From contig QEUQ01000007.1 of the NCBI GenBank assembly GCA_003577105.1, positions 1 through 58,661 on the forward strand: a DNA stretch of 58,661 nucleotides, given 5' to 3'. Position numbers and translations under genes: made by a program. The stretch comes from Acidobacteriota bacterium. Lineage in GTDB: Bacteria > Actinomycetota > Acidimicrobiia > ATN3. Numbering within the stretch: the first letter of the stretch is position 1; the number at the start of each line of letters is the position of its first letter. Under the pieces are notes generated by a model. It was not told where the DNA came from. It saw only the letters and a list, made by a program, of their open reading frames with translations, and searched no databases. Positions 18,435 through 30,234 of this stretch are shown here, one piece after another.

Positions 18435-19980
18435 TTTGGGCTGCTTCCCGTAGTTCCACCCCACGCGACCGCCTGGTTCGATTCGCGGACCGGGGGCTTT
18501 CCGCCGAGGCCCAGTCCACTGAGTGGTACAGCGCGAGGGAAAGGAATCCAAAAATCAAGCTTCGCTGAACAATCAAGGTGCTAAGAGATGCGAGCTCGGA
18601 AGTGTAGATCGTGGTACCGATCGCTGTGCAATAGACCACCAATGCACGCTTCGAACGAAACCGGCTGAAGATCCGCATATGAATTCCAAGTATAAATCCC
18701 AATCCAAGTGACCCCAGCGCGACTCCGTTCATGCCAGTTCTCATGAACAAATCGCCTGTGAATCCCGTCGGGGAACCCGAATTCGATGACCCTTCCCTGT
18801 AAACACGGGTGATGATTCCCGCGTTCTCGCTTGACGGCTTTCCCTTCCACAGGAACCTAGGAAACAGGGTTCGAGGAATTATGTTCATGTACTCCTCACT
18901 TCCCCAATACGGAACTTGCGAAGGGGTCTTTCGCAGAATGAGGGCGACGTTCTCAAGGTTATCCGCAATCTCGCGTGTCATCGCAGTCCACGTCTTCCCC
19001 AACGCATCCAACGGGCCGCGTCCCCACTCGCCAAAGGTTAGGCCGATTGATGCCTCAAGCACGTTGAACACATCACCCCGGGCTACCCTCCCTTCGTTCA
19101 CCGCATCGCGAAAGGCATAGTTGCCTGGGGCGATGAAAACGACGAAAGCCATCGCCACCACTAGCGACTTCAGCGGGAACTTCACCCTCAAGCCAAGCAT
19201 GACCAGCAATACCGGTACGAACGCATGAAGGATTGCCCCCTTGAAACCGATCGCAACCGCGTAGATGAGTTCCGCTACAACAACTATGCCGAGGAGGATC
19301 TTTGCCGCCGGCGCTGCGTTCTTCTTCTCAACAACGACCTCCAGGAAGAGGGCCGCTAGGACGACGAAAGCCAGTTGTCCGCCGTAGGTCAGGATCATCT
19401 GGTACGAATAGCCCCTGCTTCCCAGATTCGTAGCCACATAGCCAAATTGCCCGTTAACAAATTGAATCCCCCTCGCCAGGATTGCCAAACCCCAGATCGC
19501 GACAACCGCGGGAAGTGAAAGCGCGCCGGCCACTACGCGTGGCTGCCGGTCGCCAAGCCTTCCTGGGAAGATCACCAAGTAACCTGCGACCATCAATGCA
19601 TTGGACAGAACGGTAATTGCCATGGCCTGGTGAAACTCCCTGAAGCTTCCCGCAAGCACACGGTGGACTGTGTCGGGGTCGATGAATTTCTGGAAAGTGA
19701 AGGGCCCGTAGATCAGGAACCAATAAAATGTCAGGGTCGTAATCGGCGATGGGTACGGCCACGGCGTGCGCTCTCTCATAAGGCGCGCTGTGAAAAACAA
19801 GAGCACTACATAAACCAATACCATGCCCGCATGAATCATGCTGTCACCGCTCACGGTCGCGGCGAGCACGAGTGGAACGACGCCGAGGGCAACGGCACCG
19901 ATCCTCAGCAGTGGGCGCCCCGGATGAATACTGACCTCAGCGGGCAGGGTCGATGGGTCCACCTCTGGCAAGGCAGACAC
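18424..19980 (-). CDS. Wzy-like O-antigen/repeat-unit polymerase (multi-pass membrane protein)
   Basis: A 518-residue protein with roughly ten to twelve predicted membrane helices, a pattern fitting oligosaccharide repeat-unit polymerases that join lipid-linked repeat units outside the membrane. Supporting segments are RGYSYQMILTYGGQLAFVVL in the middle and IPRTLFPRFLWKGKP followed by a Gly/Ser-rich loop and FTGDLFMRTGMNG in the large external loop, typical of this family. The GTG start at 19980 has no strong ribosome-binding site, so a downstream start is possible. It is convergent with the two-domain oxidoreductase. Sequence diversity in this family makes the polymerase role an inference from topology and neighbourhood. 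Confidence 0.8.
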   Translation of the reverse strand: MSALPEVDPSTLPAEVSIHPGRPLLRIGAVALGVVPLVLAATVSGDSMIHAGMVLVYVVLLFFTARLMRERTPWPYPSPITTLTFYWFLIYGPFTFQKFIDPDTVHRVLAGSFREFHQAMAITVLSNALMVAGYLVIFPGRLGDRQPRVVAGALSLPAVVAIWGLAILARGIQFVNGQFGYVATNLGSRGYSYQMILTYGGQLAFVVLAALFLEVVVEKKNAAPAAKILLGIVVVAELIYAVAIGFKGAILHAFVPVLLVMLGLRVKFPLKSLVVAMAFVVFIAPGNYAFRDAVNEGRVARGDVFNVLEASIGLTFGEWGRGPLDALGKTWTAMTREIADNLENVALILRKTPSQVPYWGSEEYMNIIPRTLFPRFLWKGKPSSENAGIITRVYREGSSNSGSPTGFTGDLFMRTGMNGVALGSLGLGFILGIHMRIFSRFRSKRALVVYCTAIGTTIYTSELASLSTLIVQRSLIFGFLSLALYHSVDWASAESPRSANRTRRSRGVELREAAQTMA

Positions 19981-20110
19981 GGCATCACGCGAGCGAACTT
20001 GAGGTAATGCCTCTACAGCGATTTCAGGAGCACCTTTGCTCTAGGCCTTGTGGCGATCTTGCAGACGTGGGCGGCGTTGTGCGACTAGCCAATTCTACCG
20101 CCTGAAACAA

Positions 20111-20142
20111 ACTGAGCCGGTGGCTATCGCCACCGGCTCAGT
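20111..20142 (-). terminator. Rho-independent terminator after the large secreted protein gene
   Basis: A perfect 14-bp stem (ACTGAGCCGGTGGC paired with its complement) closes a 4-nt loop. On the minus strand it is followed by TTTGTTTC. It lies 67 nt past the stop of the gene at 20209-23049, in the right orientation for a strong intrinsic terminator. A second hairpin at 20163-20184 precedes it. Confidence 0.85.
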
Positions 20143-20162
20143 GCTTCGTTCTTTGCAGTCAA

Positions 20163-20184
20163 CCAGTGCCGAGACTGGCACTGG
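20163..20184 (-). other. Hairpin between stop codon and terminator
   Basis: CCAGTGCC and GGCACTGG form an 8-bp perfect stem with a 6-nt loop, 25 nt after the stop of the secreted protein gene and just before its terminator. No T-run follows it. It may protect the 3' end of the message or support termination. Confidence 0.5.
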
Positions 20185-20208
20185 CTGGCTGGCCGAACCT
20201 CTTCTCCC

Positions 20209-23049
20209 TTAGGCAGGCGTGTCCTGGTTGATGCCCGACGATGGCGAGGTGACGTTTGTCGCCCCGGCAAAACCGGTCTGATCCAAGTACCAGCGCACGC
20301 TGCTTGGCGTACCCGACGGCGGCGTGAAGCGGAGTCGGTACTGCCAGCCTGTGGCAGCTGTGGTGCCCAGCTTCATGCTGTATGCACCGCCCGCGCCGCT
20401 CACCGTCGAGCCAGCCGACTTTGTACCTGTGCTATTCCATGCGTCGATGGTGTAGCCAGCTGTCGGAGTGCCCAAAGTCGATGACGTTCCGCTCACGTTG
20501 CCCGCAGCACGGACTGAGAAGTTGGCCGTACCCGGTGCCGCAACCGACGTTGCTTCACCGTAGGACCATCCACCGCCCCACCACTGGTTCTCGTGAGTCG
20601 AGTCGGCACCGGTAAGGACCTTGTAGCTCGCAGCCGCAACACCGAGGTTGTAGCGACCGGTGGAGCCTGTCGAGGTCCACCCGGCAAATGCACCGGTACC
20701 TGAGTTGTAGGCATAGACCGGAGCGCCTGCAATGTCTGCAGCGGTCGATGCATCTTTCACATAACCCTGCAGGGCACTCGCCGCCGGCAAGGTCATGTTG
20801 ACCGCTGCCTGCGGTGCGCTCACCAGATCAGCCGTACCCCAGCTGTCCTTCAGGTTGTACCACTTCGCCTGGAGGCTCGCGGCCACGGGAGCGACCGCGT
20901 AGACCTTGTAGGCACTTGCGGCAGTCGCTACACGAACACTCCAGTTACCGGAACTGTCCGCCGAGACGGCTCCAACGTTTTGCCCGTCGGAGTTCCTGTA
21001 CGTGTACACCGAGCTGCCGGCGGCTGCCGCTCCCAGTGAACCCGAGATCGTCGAGCCCGAGGTGAAGTTGTTCGTCACCAGGGCACCCGGCGAAACGGCC
21101 GTACCAGACGAGAAGTTGTCTGCTGGTGTTCCAGTGCTCGAGTACCAACCCACCAACGGCGGATTACCGACCCCGTCGGCCACTGAGAACCGCAACTTGA
21201 TTGATGCGGGCGAGACTGCACGGTTGTACGAGCCATTGCCCGTCAACGCCGTGGCGGTCGCATCGAGAGTCGTACCGGTGCTGTTGTAGATCACGACATC
21301 GCCTTGATCCGTGCCCGTAGTCCACGAACCGCCGCGCGTCACTGAGCCACTGACTGTCGTACCGGAGGCCACTGTATTGGTTAGGGCTCCGGCAAACGCA
21401 CCATCTCCAGTCTGAAGCGGGGTCGCTCCGACCGACGGTGAGTACGTTGATGCGTCAGCCCATCCATTGGGCGCCACGGTGCCAACCCAACGAGGCACAT
21501 ATGGCGAACCCTGTGGCGGCGAAACAAGCAGCTTGTAGCTTGGCCCGCCTGTGTTGGTCCTTATGTAGTACCGGCCATCACCGAATCCCGGCGAGATATA
21601 CGGGTAGTTACCTGGATTGCCAACCGTACGCGAGCAACCGTAGCTCGGGGTTTGCGATCCCGGACCAGGCCCTGCGGGCACTGCGCTGCCGTCATAGGGC
21701 AAGTTGCCGCCCATGCAGGCCACGCCGGCTGCTGCCGAGCCCGTACCGCCAGTTGAGTTGACGATCGCGCCGGTAGCCGAGTCGAAGGCATATACATCTG
21801 CCACGGTTGCGTCAGTACCGCTCGTGGCAACCACACCCCTCACTCCCGTCGGGCATGACGGATAGCCTGAGGAATACAGCTGCTTCGTGTTCCTGACGAC
21901 CGTGTGACCTGGACTTGTCACGCCGTCGGTCGACGCCGCTTGCGCTCCGTAACCGCCACAGACGTTTTGTGTGCGGGCAATCCGCTTGCTGGAGCCATAC
22001 ATGTCGGACGCGAGCGACAGCTCCATGATGGCGTTGCAGGGATTTGGCGGTGTGCTCAGGAGGCCACCGCAGGTCTTGTAGTTGGTACCGCTGGAGCCCA
22101 AGCGGGCATCGTCGGTTCCCATCATCGAGATGGTATATGCACCAGGAACCGGCTCGTCTTTATAGAGGAACAATGACTGGAAGATCATGAATCCCTGGTT
22201 GCCGCCTAGTGTTCCGACCGTCAGGCCGGCGCAGCCGACTACGGTCCAGCGGGCATACGCGTATCGCTGACGGCGGACATCCCAGAGCTGGCCTTTCGGG
22301 TCAGCATAGCCGCCCGGAGGTACCGGACCCCAGGAACGGTTCACGGGGCCGGCATCGTTTGTGACCATTACGATGTGAGGAAGTCCGTCACCTGGTTGGT
22401 ACCAACCCGCCGAGGTCTCTGCAGTTGTATTCCAGTTGGTCGGGCAGTTCACCGAACCGGGTCCGGCGCCGCTAAGTGTGTCGCCAGAACGCGCTTCGCG
22501 CGCCCACTTGCATGTGTTGCCGAAGCCACCAATGAAGACTCCGTCGAAGCAAACATATGCCGTCGCCGTGCCTGAGTCGTGACCACCGGTGATGTTTACG
22601 GGGTTAGACCCCGAGTTACCTGGACGGCCGGCCCGGCCCGGGAAGCGGAAGCCGGTCGGGAGCTGTGTACCCGAGAGAATTTGGAAGTCAGTATCGGGTG
22701 AGTAACCTGGCTCAATTGTGAAAGTCGCGTCGCCGTGCCCAATGTTTGCATTTTGCAGGCATGCCTTGTCGGCGGCGTAGCTAGCACCAATGTCTATGCA
22801 GTTCTTTGTAGCGCGGTTGGTAGTCATGATCTTCAGCGCCGGAGACGAACCAGGTACGGCCTCGTAAGTCGAGGCTGCCGTGCTCGTCAGAAGGACATCC
22901 ACAGCACTGACCATCGCCCCGCCCCGCATGTCAATAGCTTCGGCGGCTGGTTGGTTGGCATTGGTCACGAGCATCGCAATCAGCGAATACACGAGCGCTG
23001 CAACACAAATTGCGCCCATCAGGCGTCGCTTCACAGAACTGGCCAGCAT
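20209..23049 (-). CDS. Very large secreted protein with carboxypeptidase-regulatory-like repeats
   Basis: A 946-residue exported protein of unknown role. The start is ATG 23049, 6 nt after AAGGAGA; a longer reading frame upstream lacks support. Residues 8-30 form a signal anchor (MGAICVAALVYSLIAMLV). The N-terminal half is rich in Gly, Ser and Cys with several NC, CGG and GNTC cysteine sites that could pair in disulfides. The C-terminal half carries at least five repeats of about 80-95 residues. Each has a V-x-AY-N/D-S-x-TG strand segment, a YK-V/L core and an aromatic W-[YWV] followed by A-x-x-V-x-P, like CarboxypepD_reg or CNA-B type beta-sandwiches. No sorting motif is visible at the C terminus. 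It is monocistronic with its own terminator and lies at the border of the polysaccharide locus, so a matrix or surface-layer role is plausible. Confidence 0.75.
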   Translation of the reverse strand: MLASSVKRRLMGAICVAALVYSLIAMLVTNANQPAAEAIDMRGGAMVSAVDVLLTSTAASTYEAVPGSSPALKIMTTNRATKNCIDIGASYAADKACLQNANIGHGDATFTIEPGYSPDTDFQILSGTQLPTGFRFPGRAGRPGNSGSNPVNITGGHDSGTATAYVCFDGVFIGGFGNTCKWAREARSGDTLSGAGPGSVNCPTNWNTTAETSAGWYQPGDGLPHIVMVTNDAGPVNRSWGPVPPGGYADPKGQLWDVRRQRYAYARWTVVGCAGLTVGTLGGNQGFMIFQSLFLYKDEPVPGAYTISMMGTDDARLGSSGTNYKTCGGLLSTPPNPCNAIMELSLASDMYGSSKRIARTQNVCGGYGAQAASTDGVTSPGHTVVRNTKQLYSSGYPSCPTGVRGVVATSGTDATVADVYAFDSATGAIVNSTGGTGSAAAGVACMGGNLPYDGSAVPAGPGPGSQTPSYGCSRTVGNPGNYPYISPGFGDGRYYIRTNTGGPSYKLLVSPPQGSPYVPRWVGTVAPNGWADASTYSPSVGATPLQTGDGAFAGALTNTVASGTTVSGSVTRGGSWTTGTDQGDVVIYNSTGTTLDATATALTGNGSYNRAVSPASIKLRFSVADGVGNPPLVGWYSSTGTPADNFSSGTAVSPGALVTNNFTSGSTISGSLGAAAAGSSVYTYRNSDGQNVGAVSADSSGNWSVRVATAASAYKVYAVAPVAASLQAKWYNLKDSWGTADLVSAPQAAVNMTLPAASALQGYVKDASTAADIAGAPVYAYNSGTGAFAGWTSTGSTGRYNLGVAAASYKVLTGADSTHENQWWGGGWSYGEATSVAAPGTANFSVRAAGNVSGTSSTLGTPTAGYTIDAWNSTGTKSAGSTVSGAGGAYSMKLGTTAATGWQYRLRFTPPSGTPSSVRWYLDQTGFAGATNVTSPSSGINQDTPA

Positions 23050-26036
<2,987 letters not shown>

Positions 26037-26040
<4 letters not shown>

Positions 26041-27335
26041 TCGAGCGATACACCCTCCCTGAGATCGCGGAGATCTGGAGTGATCAGTCGCGCTTTGAAG
26101 CCTGGCTCGAGGTAGAGACCCTCGCTGTCGAGGGATGGGCAGAGCTCGGCGTGATCCCGGAGCAGAGCGCTCGCGCGATTCGCGAACGAGCAACTGTCTC
26201 GGCCAAGCGCGTCAACGAAATCGAGAAGGTCACCGACCACGACGTAGCCGCATTCGTCCAGGCCGCCGCAGAATCCGTTGGCGAGGAAGGGCGCTGGATT
26301 CACTACGGCCTGACCTCTTCGGACGTCGTCGACACCGCGCTAGCGACACTCATGGTCAGGGCGATGCGACTGATCGAGGAGGAGGCCGACGCGCTCTTTC
26401 TCGCTACTCGCGACCTCGCATTTGAGTATCGCGACACGCCGTGCGTAGGGCGCACCCACGGCGTGCACGCTGAGCCAACGACATTTGGCGCCAAGATCGC
26501 CGGCTGGGCCTTCGAGATCGACAGGGGGAGACGCCGTCTCGCGAGGGCGCGCGAGACCGTATCGGTCGGCAAGCTTTCAGGTGCGGTCGGTACTTATAAC
26601 GCGGTACGCCCCGAAGTCGAGCAATTTGTCTGCGAGAACCTAGGCCTTGTGCCAGAGGGCGCTTCGACCCAGGTTGTGGCCCGAGATCGCCACGCGGAAT
26701 ACATGTGGGCAATCGCGGCAATGGGAGCGAGCCTCGAACGTTTCGCTCAGGAGATCCGCCACTTGCAGCGGACTGAGGTCCGCGAGGCCGAGGAGGCCTT
26801 TGGGCGAGGGCAAAAAGGCTCATCGGCCATGCCGCACAAGAAGAACCCGATCACGTGTGAGCGAATTTGCGGACTTGCCCGGATCTTGCGAGCGAACTTG
26901 GGAGCGGCACTCGAAGACGTGGCGCTCTGGCATGAGCGAGATATCAGCCACTCGTCTGTCGAGCGAGTGATCCTTCCGGACTCGACCGCGCTCATTCACT
27001 ACATGCTGGTCAGATTTAGGAGAATCGTCGAGAACATGCGGATCTACCCCGACCGCATGCTGGAGAACCTCAACGCGAACGGAGGTCTTGTATTCAGCCA
27101 GCGAGTTCTGCTCGCACTTGTTGAGTCAGGGCTGTCGCGAGATGACGCCTACGCGAGTGTGCAGCGCAACGCTCTCCGGTGCTGGGAAGAAGGCGGCGAC
27201 TTCCGGTCACTTCTTGAGGCAGACTCGGAGGTAACGGAACATCTCAGCGAAGAGCGCTTGGATCAGTGTTTCGACATTGGCGCGTCGCTAATGGGTATCA
27301 CTCCAATCTTCGAGCGCTTAGGAACAATCACATGA
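26037..27335 (+). CDS. purB: Adenylosuccinate lyase
   Basis: Removes fumarate in two steps of purine synthesis: SAICAR to AICAR and adenylosuccinate to AMP. Length is 432 residues. The fumarase/aspartase signature GSSAMPHKKNPITCERI is present at about 261-277, with VGRTHGVHAEPTTFG (catalytic His region) and the N-terminal RYTLPEIAEIWSD. It is translationally coupled to purD and purC by ATGA overlaps. In this operon it therefore serves the purC product (SAICAR) and the purA product directly. Confidence 0.97.
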
Positions 27336-28222
27336 CGCTGGAGCGAATCGGGAGTGGCAAAGTCCGCGAACTGTACGACGCAGGACCAGGCTTGCTTCTC
27401 CTAGTAGCGACCGACCGAATTTCGGCCTACGACGTCGTCCTCGATGACGAAATTCCCGACAAAGGGCGGGTGCTGACGGGCCTATCGCTCTTCTGGATCA
27501 CGCAGCTCGACTCGATAGTGAAAACGCACTTGGTGACGAGCGATCCTGGTCGCTTCCCGAGCGAAGCCGCCGTAGTTGACGACCTGGCGGGGCGAGCAAT
27601 GCTTGTCAGGCGTGCCGAAATGCTCCCAGTCGAATTCATTGTCAGGGGATATCTCTTCGGATCCGGCTATAAGGAGTACCTCGAAAAGGGAACCGTCTCG
27701 GGGATCCGACTTCCAACAGGGCTTCAGCTTGCCAGCCGCCTCGAGTCACCCTTGGTGACCCCGACCACCAAGGCAGAGGAAGGTCACGACGAGGCAATTA
27801 CCCCAGAGCAAGCCGCCGAGCTCTGTCCGCCTGGTACATACGACAAAGCAGCCGAGGCAGCACTTGCGGTTTACGAGCGCGCTCATGAACTCGCGCTCGA
27901 TGCCGGTGTTGTGATCTGTGACACAAAGTTCGAATTCGGAGTGGCCGACGGCGAGCTGCTGCTCGCCGACGAAGTCCTGACCCCCGACTCGTCGAGGTTC
28001 TGGCCGGCCGCCCAGTACAGAGCTGGCACGGACCAGCCAAGCTTCGACAAGCAATATGTGCGCGGCTATCTCGACAACACCGATTGGGATAGGACTCCGC
28101 CTGCCCCCCGTCTGCCTGCTTCAGTGGTCGCCGAGACCCGTGCGAAGTACATAGAGGCATTTGAACGTCTCACGGGCGAGACTTTCGCGGCCTACTTGGA
28201 TCGGTACGGCGCCTCGGTATAA
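27332..28222 (+). CDS. purC: SAICAR synthetase
   Basis: Condenses CAIR with aspartate using ATP. From the ATG at 27332, which overlaps the purB stop, the protein is 296 residues and begins MTLERIGSGKVRELYDAG, the expected N terminus; an earlier in-frame ATG at 27266 would sit well inside purB and is not needed. Other motifs are ATDRISAYDVVLDDEIPDKG, VEFIVRGYLFGSGYKEY, KFEFG and LADEVLTPDSSRFWPA. It is longer than the roughly 240-residue Bacillus-type enzyme and closer to the eukaryote-like/actinobacterial form. The end of the gene overlaps a promoter for the next gene. Confidence 0.96.
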   Translation: MTLERIGSGKVRELYDAGPGLLLLVATDRISAYDVVLDDEIPDKGRVLTGLSLFWITQLDSIVKTHLVTSDPGRFPSEAAVVDDLAGRAMLVRRAEMLPVEFIVRGYLFGSGYKEYLEKGTVSGIRLPTGLQLASRLESPLVTPTTKAEEGHDEAITPEQAAELCPPGTYDKAAEAALAVYERAHELALDAGVVICDTKFEFGVADGELLLADEVLTPDSSRFWPAAQYRAGTDQPSFDKQYVRGYLDNTDWDRTPPAPRLPASVVAETRAKYIEAFERLTGETFAAYLDRYGASV

Positions 28223-28223
28223 T
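28196..28223 (+). promoter_or_regulatory. Sigma70-type promoter overlapping the purC stop
   Basis: TTGGAT at 28196-28201, a 16-nt spacer, and a perfect TATAAT at 28218-28223 that includes the purC stop codon. It would start transcription near 28230, about 90 nt before the BY-kinase gene, making that gene at least partly independent of the purine operon. Confidence 0.6.
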
Positions 28224-28317
28224 TGAGAACGCTTGCGGTGGCTCGCCGTGTCGAGTCCGCGCATTCCGATAAGAGCCGCCACGGCCGCACCACTTTCCGA
28301 CTGCGGAGCATATCTAC

Positions 28318-30042
28318 GTGACCGAATCACACGCGACCACCCTTGAGCTGCGCGATTACCTTGGGATTCTGAGGCGGCGCAAGTGGTTCATCATCCTCCC
28401 AACTGTAGTGATTCTTGTTGCCGCAATTACCGCGTCACTCTTGACCACGCCGATCTACGAGGCGTCTGCCGACGTGCTGATCCAGTCAAACAAGCGAAGC
28501 AGCGTGATTGCTGACGTGGCAATGCCCGCAGAAGACCCTGCTCGAGAACTCCAAACTCAAATCCAAGTGATCACAAGCCGACCGGTAGCCGAAGAGACCG
28601 CCAAGCGTCTCCAGCTCAACGTTCCGCCTGAGGCAATTCAGGCCCGGGTAACGGCCCAGGTTCTAGGTCAAACATCAATTATTCGGGTTCGGGCCCGTGA
28701 CGCGTCGGCTTCTCTCGCACGCGACATCGCTAACGGAGTCTCGGCGACCTACATCGACCTTCGGCGAAAGTCCGCACTAGACAGCTTCGCCCAACAGGCA
28801 AACGATCTTCAACAAAAGGTCGACGAGGCTACTGCTGAGCTTCAGCAGCGCGACGCCGAACTAGCGGATGCCATATCGAAGACCAGGGGCGAGAAGACAA
28901 GCGACACCGGTTCACAGGCACTAGTTGCCACACTGACAAATCGGCGAGAACAAGCGGCCGCTGTTCAAAGCTTCTGGAAGACGGCCCTCGACAAACTACA
29001 GATCCAAAGCAACCTGCAGACCTCGTCTGCCGAGACCGTCGCTCCCGCGACGCTGCCCACCGCACCAGTCGAGCCAAAGCTCTCCCGAAAGGTGATCTTC
29101 GCGCTGACGATCGGAATCCTCCTAGGTGCAGGTATCGCATTTCTCGTTGAATACCTCGACGATTCGCTCCGATCAAAGCAAGACGCTGAGAAGGCATTTG
29201 GTGCGCCGATTCTCGGCATGATTCCGCGGGCGCAATCTTGGAACGACCGCAGGAGCGCAATGCTGCTGAGCGTCAAGGATCCCGCGTCAACGACCGCTGA
29301 GGCCTATCGGAGTGTGCGAACCAATCTTCAATTCTCCCTCCTCGATTCGGGCTCGCGCGTAGTGCTGGTCACCAGCCCGTCGGCAAGCGAGGGCAAATCG
29401 ACGACGGCCGCCAACATTGCCGTCGTGCTTGCGCAATCGGGGAAGAGCGTGATCATCGTTGACTGCGACCTGAGGCGCCCGAGGGTCCACAAGTTCTTCG
29501 AGTTGCGTAACACCGAAGGGGTAACGACAGCGATTCTCGCCGAGCGACCATTGGTGGACTTGCTTCAGAGGCCTCGAATCGCGGGTGCGCCACCCTCGCT
29601 TCTGGCGCTCACCTCGGGACCGATTCCGCCGAACCCGGCTGACCTTCTGGGGTCTGCCCGGGTGTCCGAGCTGATCGAGACTCTCGGTACTCTTGCCGAC
29701 TACGTGGTCATCGACAGCCCTCCGATCGTCCCTCTCTCGGACGCGGCCGTACTGGCGCCCAAGACCGACGGAGCAATCATTGTCGCCAAGGCCGGCCAAT
29801 CGAGCAGGCGGGCCAGCGCTCAGGCCGCCGAGAAGTTGGATGCAGTCGGCGCCGAGCTCCTCGGCGTTGTGCTCAACGAGGTCACGCCCAACTTCGGTGA
29901 GCCCGGCTACTACTACGATTACTACTACTACTACCAGTCCTACCGCCCGATTCCCGAGAAGCAAGGGTCAAAGAGGGGCGGCGGACGAAGGTCGAAGGAC
30001 TCGGGTGGCGCCCGCGCGGCACAGACGGCGGGCTCTCGCTAG
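28318..30042 (+). CDS. Chain-length regulator with tyrosine autokinase (Wzz-BY-kinase fusion)
   Basis: Controls polymer length and export at the membrane through cycles of tyrosine autophosphorylation. The 574-residue protein has a Wzz domain with TM1 at about 22-45, a coiled-coil periplasmic/external segment (about 155-235), and TM2 at about 258-278. The cytoplasmic kinase has Walker A SASEGKSTTAANIA near 354-367, Walker A' VIIVDCDLRRPR and Walker B YVVIDSPPIVPL. The tail at about 530-545 is a tyrosine cluster (YYYDYYYYYQSY), the autophosphorylation site, followed by a basic segment. The start is a GTG. Fusion of the two halves is more often described in Proteobacteria, while many Gram-positives split them. 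It presumably works with the Wzy-like polymerase upstream. Confidence 0.93.
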   Translation: MTESHATTLELRDYLGILRRRKWFIILPTVVILVAAITASLLTTPIYEASADVLIQSNKRSSVIADVAMPAEDPARELQTQIQVITSRPVAEETAKRLQLNVPPEAIQARVTAQVLGQTSIIRVRARDASASLARDIANGVSATYIDLRRKSALDSFAQQANDLQQKVDEATAELQQRDAELADAISKTRGEKTSDTGSQALVATLTNRREQAAAVQSFWKTALDKLQIQSNLQTSSAETVAPATLPTAPVEPKLSRKVIFALTIGILLGAGIAFLVEYLDDSLRSKQDAEKAFGAPILGMIPRAQSWNDRRSAMLLSVKDPASTTAEAYRSVRTNLQFSLLDSGSRVVLVTSPSASEGKSTTAANIAVVLAQSGKSVIIVDCDLRRPRVHKFFELRNTEGVTTAILAERPLVDLLQRPRIAGAPPSLLALTSGPIPPNPADLLGSARVSELIETLGTLADYVVIDSPPIVPLSDAAVLAPKTDGAIIVAKAGQSSRRASAQAAEKLDAVGAELLGVVLNEVTPNFGEPGYYYDYYYYYQSYRPIPEKQGSKRGGGRRSKDSGGARAAQTAGSR

Positions 30043-30141
30043 AGCGCACGATGGGTTCCAAGATGCGACTGACAGCGCACCGAATAGCAGAAGAAATGTC
30101 TTCGAATCCCCGCTGAAATAGATAATCGGTAAAGATGTTAA

Positions 30142-30234
30142 GTAACTGATTGGCGGAGTCGATTAGTTACACGGGTCGGGCGGACCCATTCCCGGGGCGT
30201 AAGACGGAGCTACGCGACCAGAGGGAGATCAGCC
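30142..30234 (+). promoter_or_regulatory. Structured leader with three hairpins ahead of the Cys-rich protein gene
   Basis: Three stem-loops follow one another. The first, 30142-30170, pairs GTAACTGATTG with CGATTAGTTAC (11 pairs including three G-U wobbles, 7-nt loop). The second, 30173-30187, pairs GGGTC with GACCC. The third, 30197-30215, pairs GCGTA with TACGC. The ribosome-binding site AGGGAGAT follows, then the TTG start at 30235. None has a terminator T-run. It does not match a riboswitch class I can recall. Confidence 0.4.

Noticed and set aside
30085-30125. TTCGAATCC resembling a tRNA T-loop after the BY-kinase gene
   Set aside because: The flanking bases cannot form the T stem, and no acceptor or anticodon arm is present.
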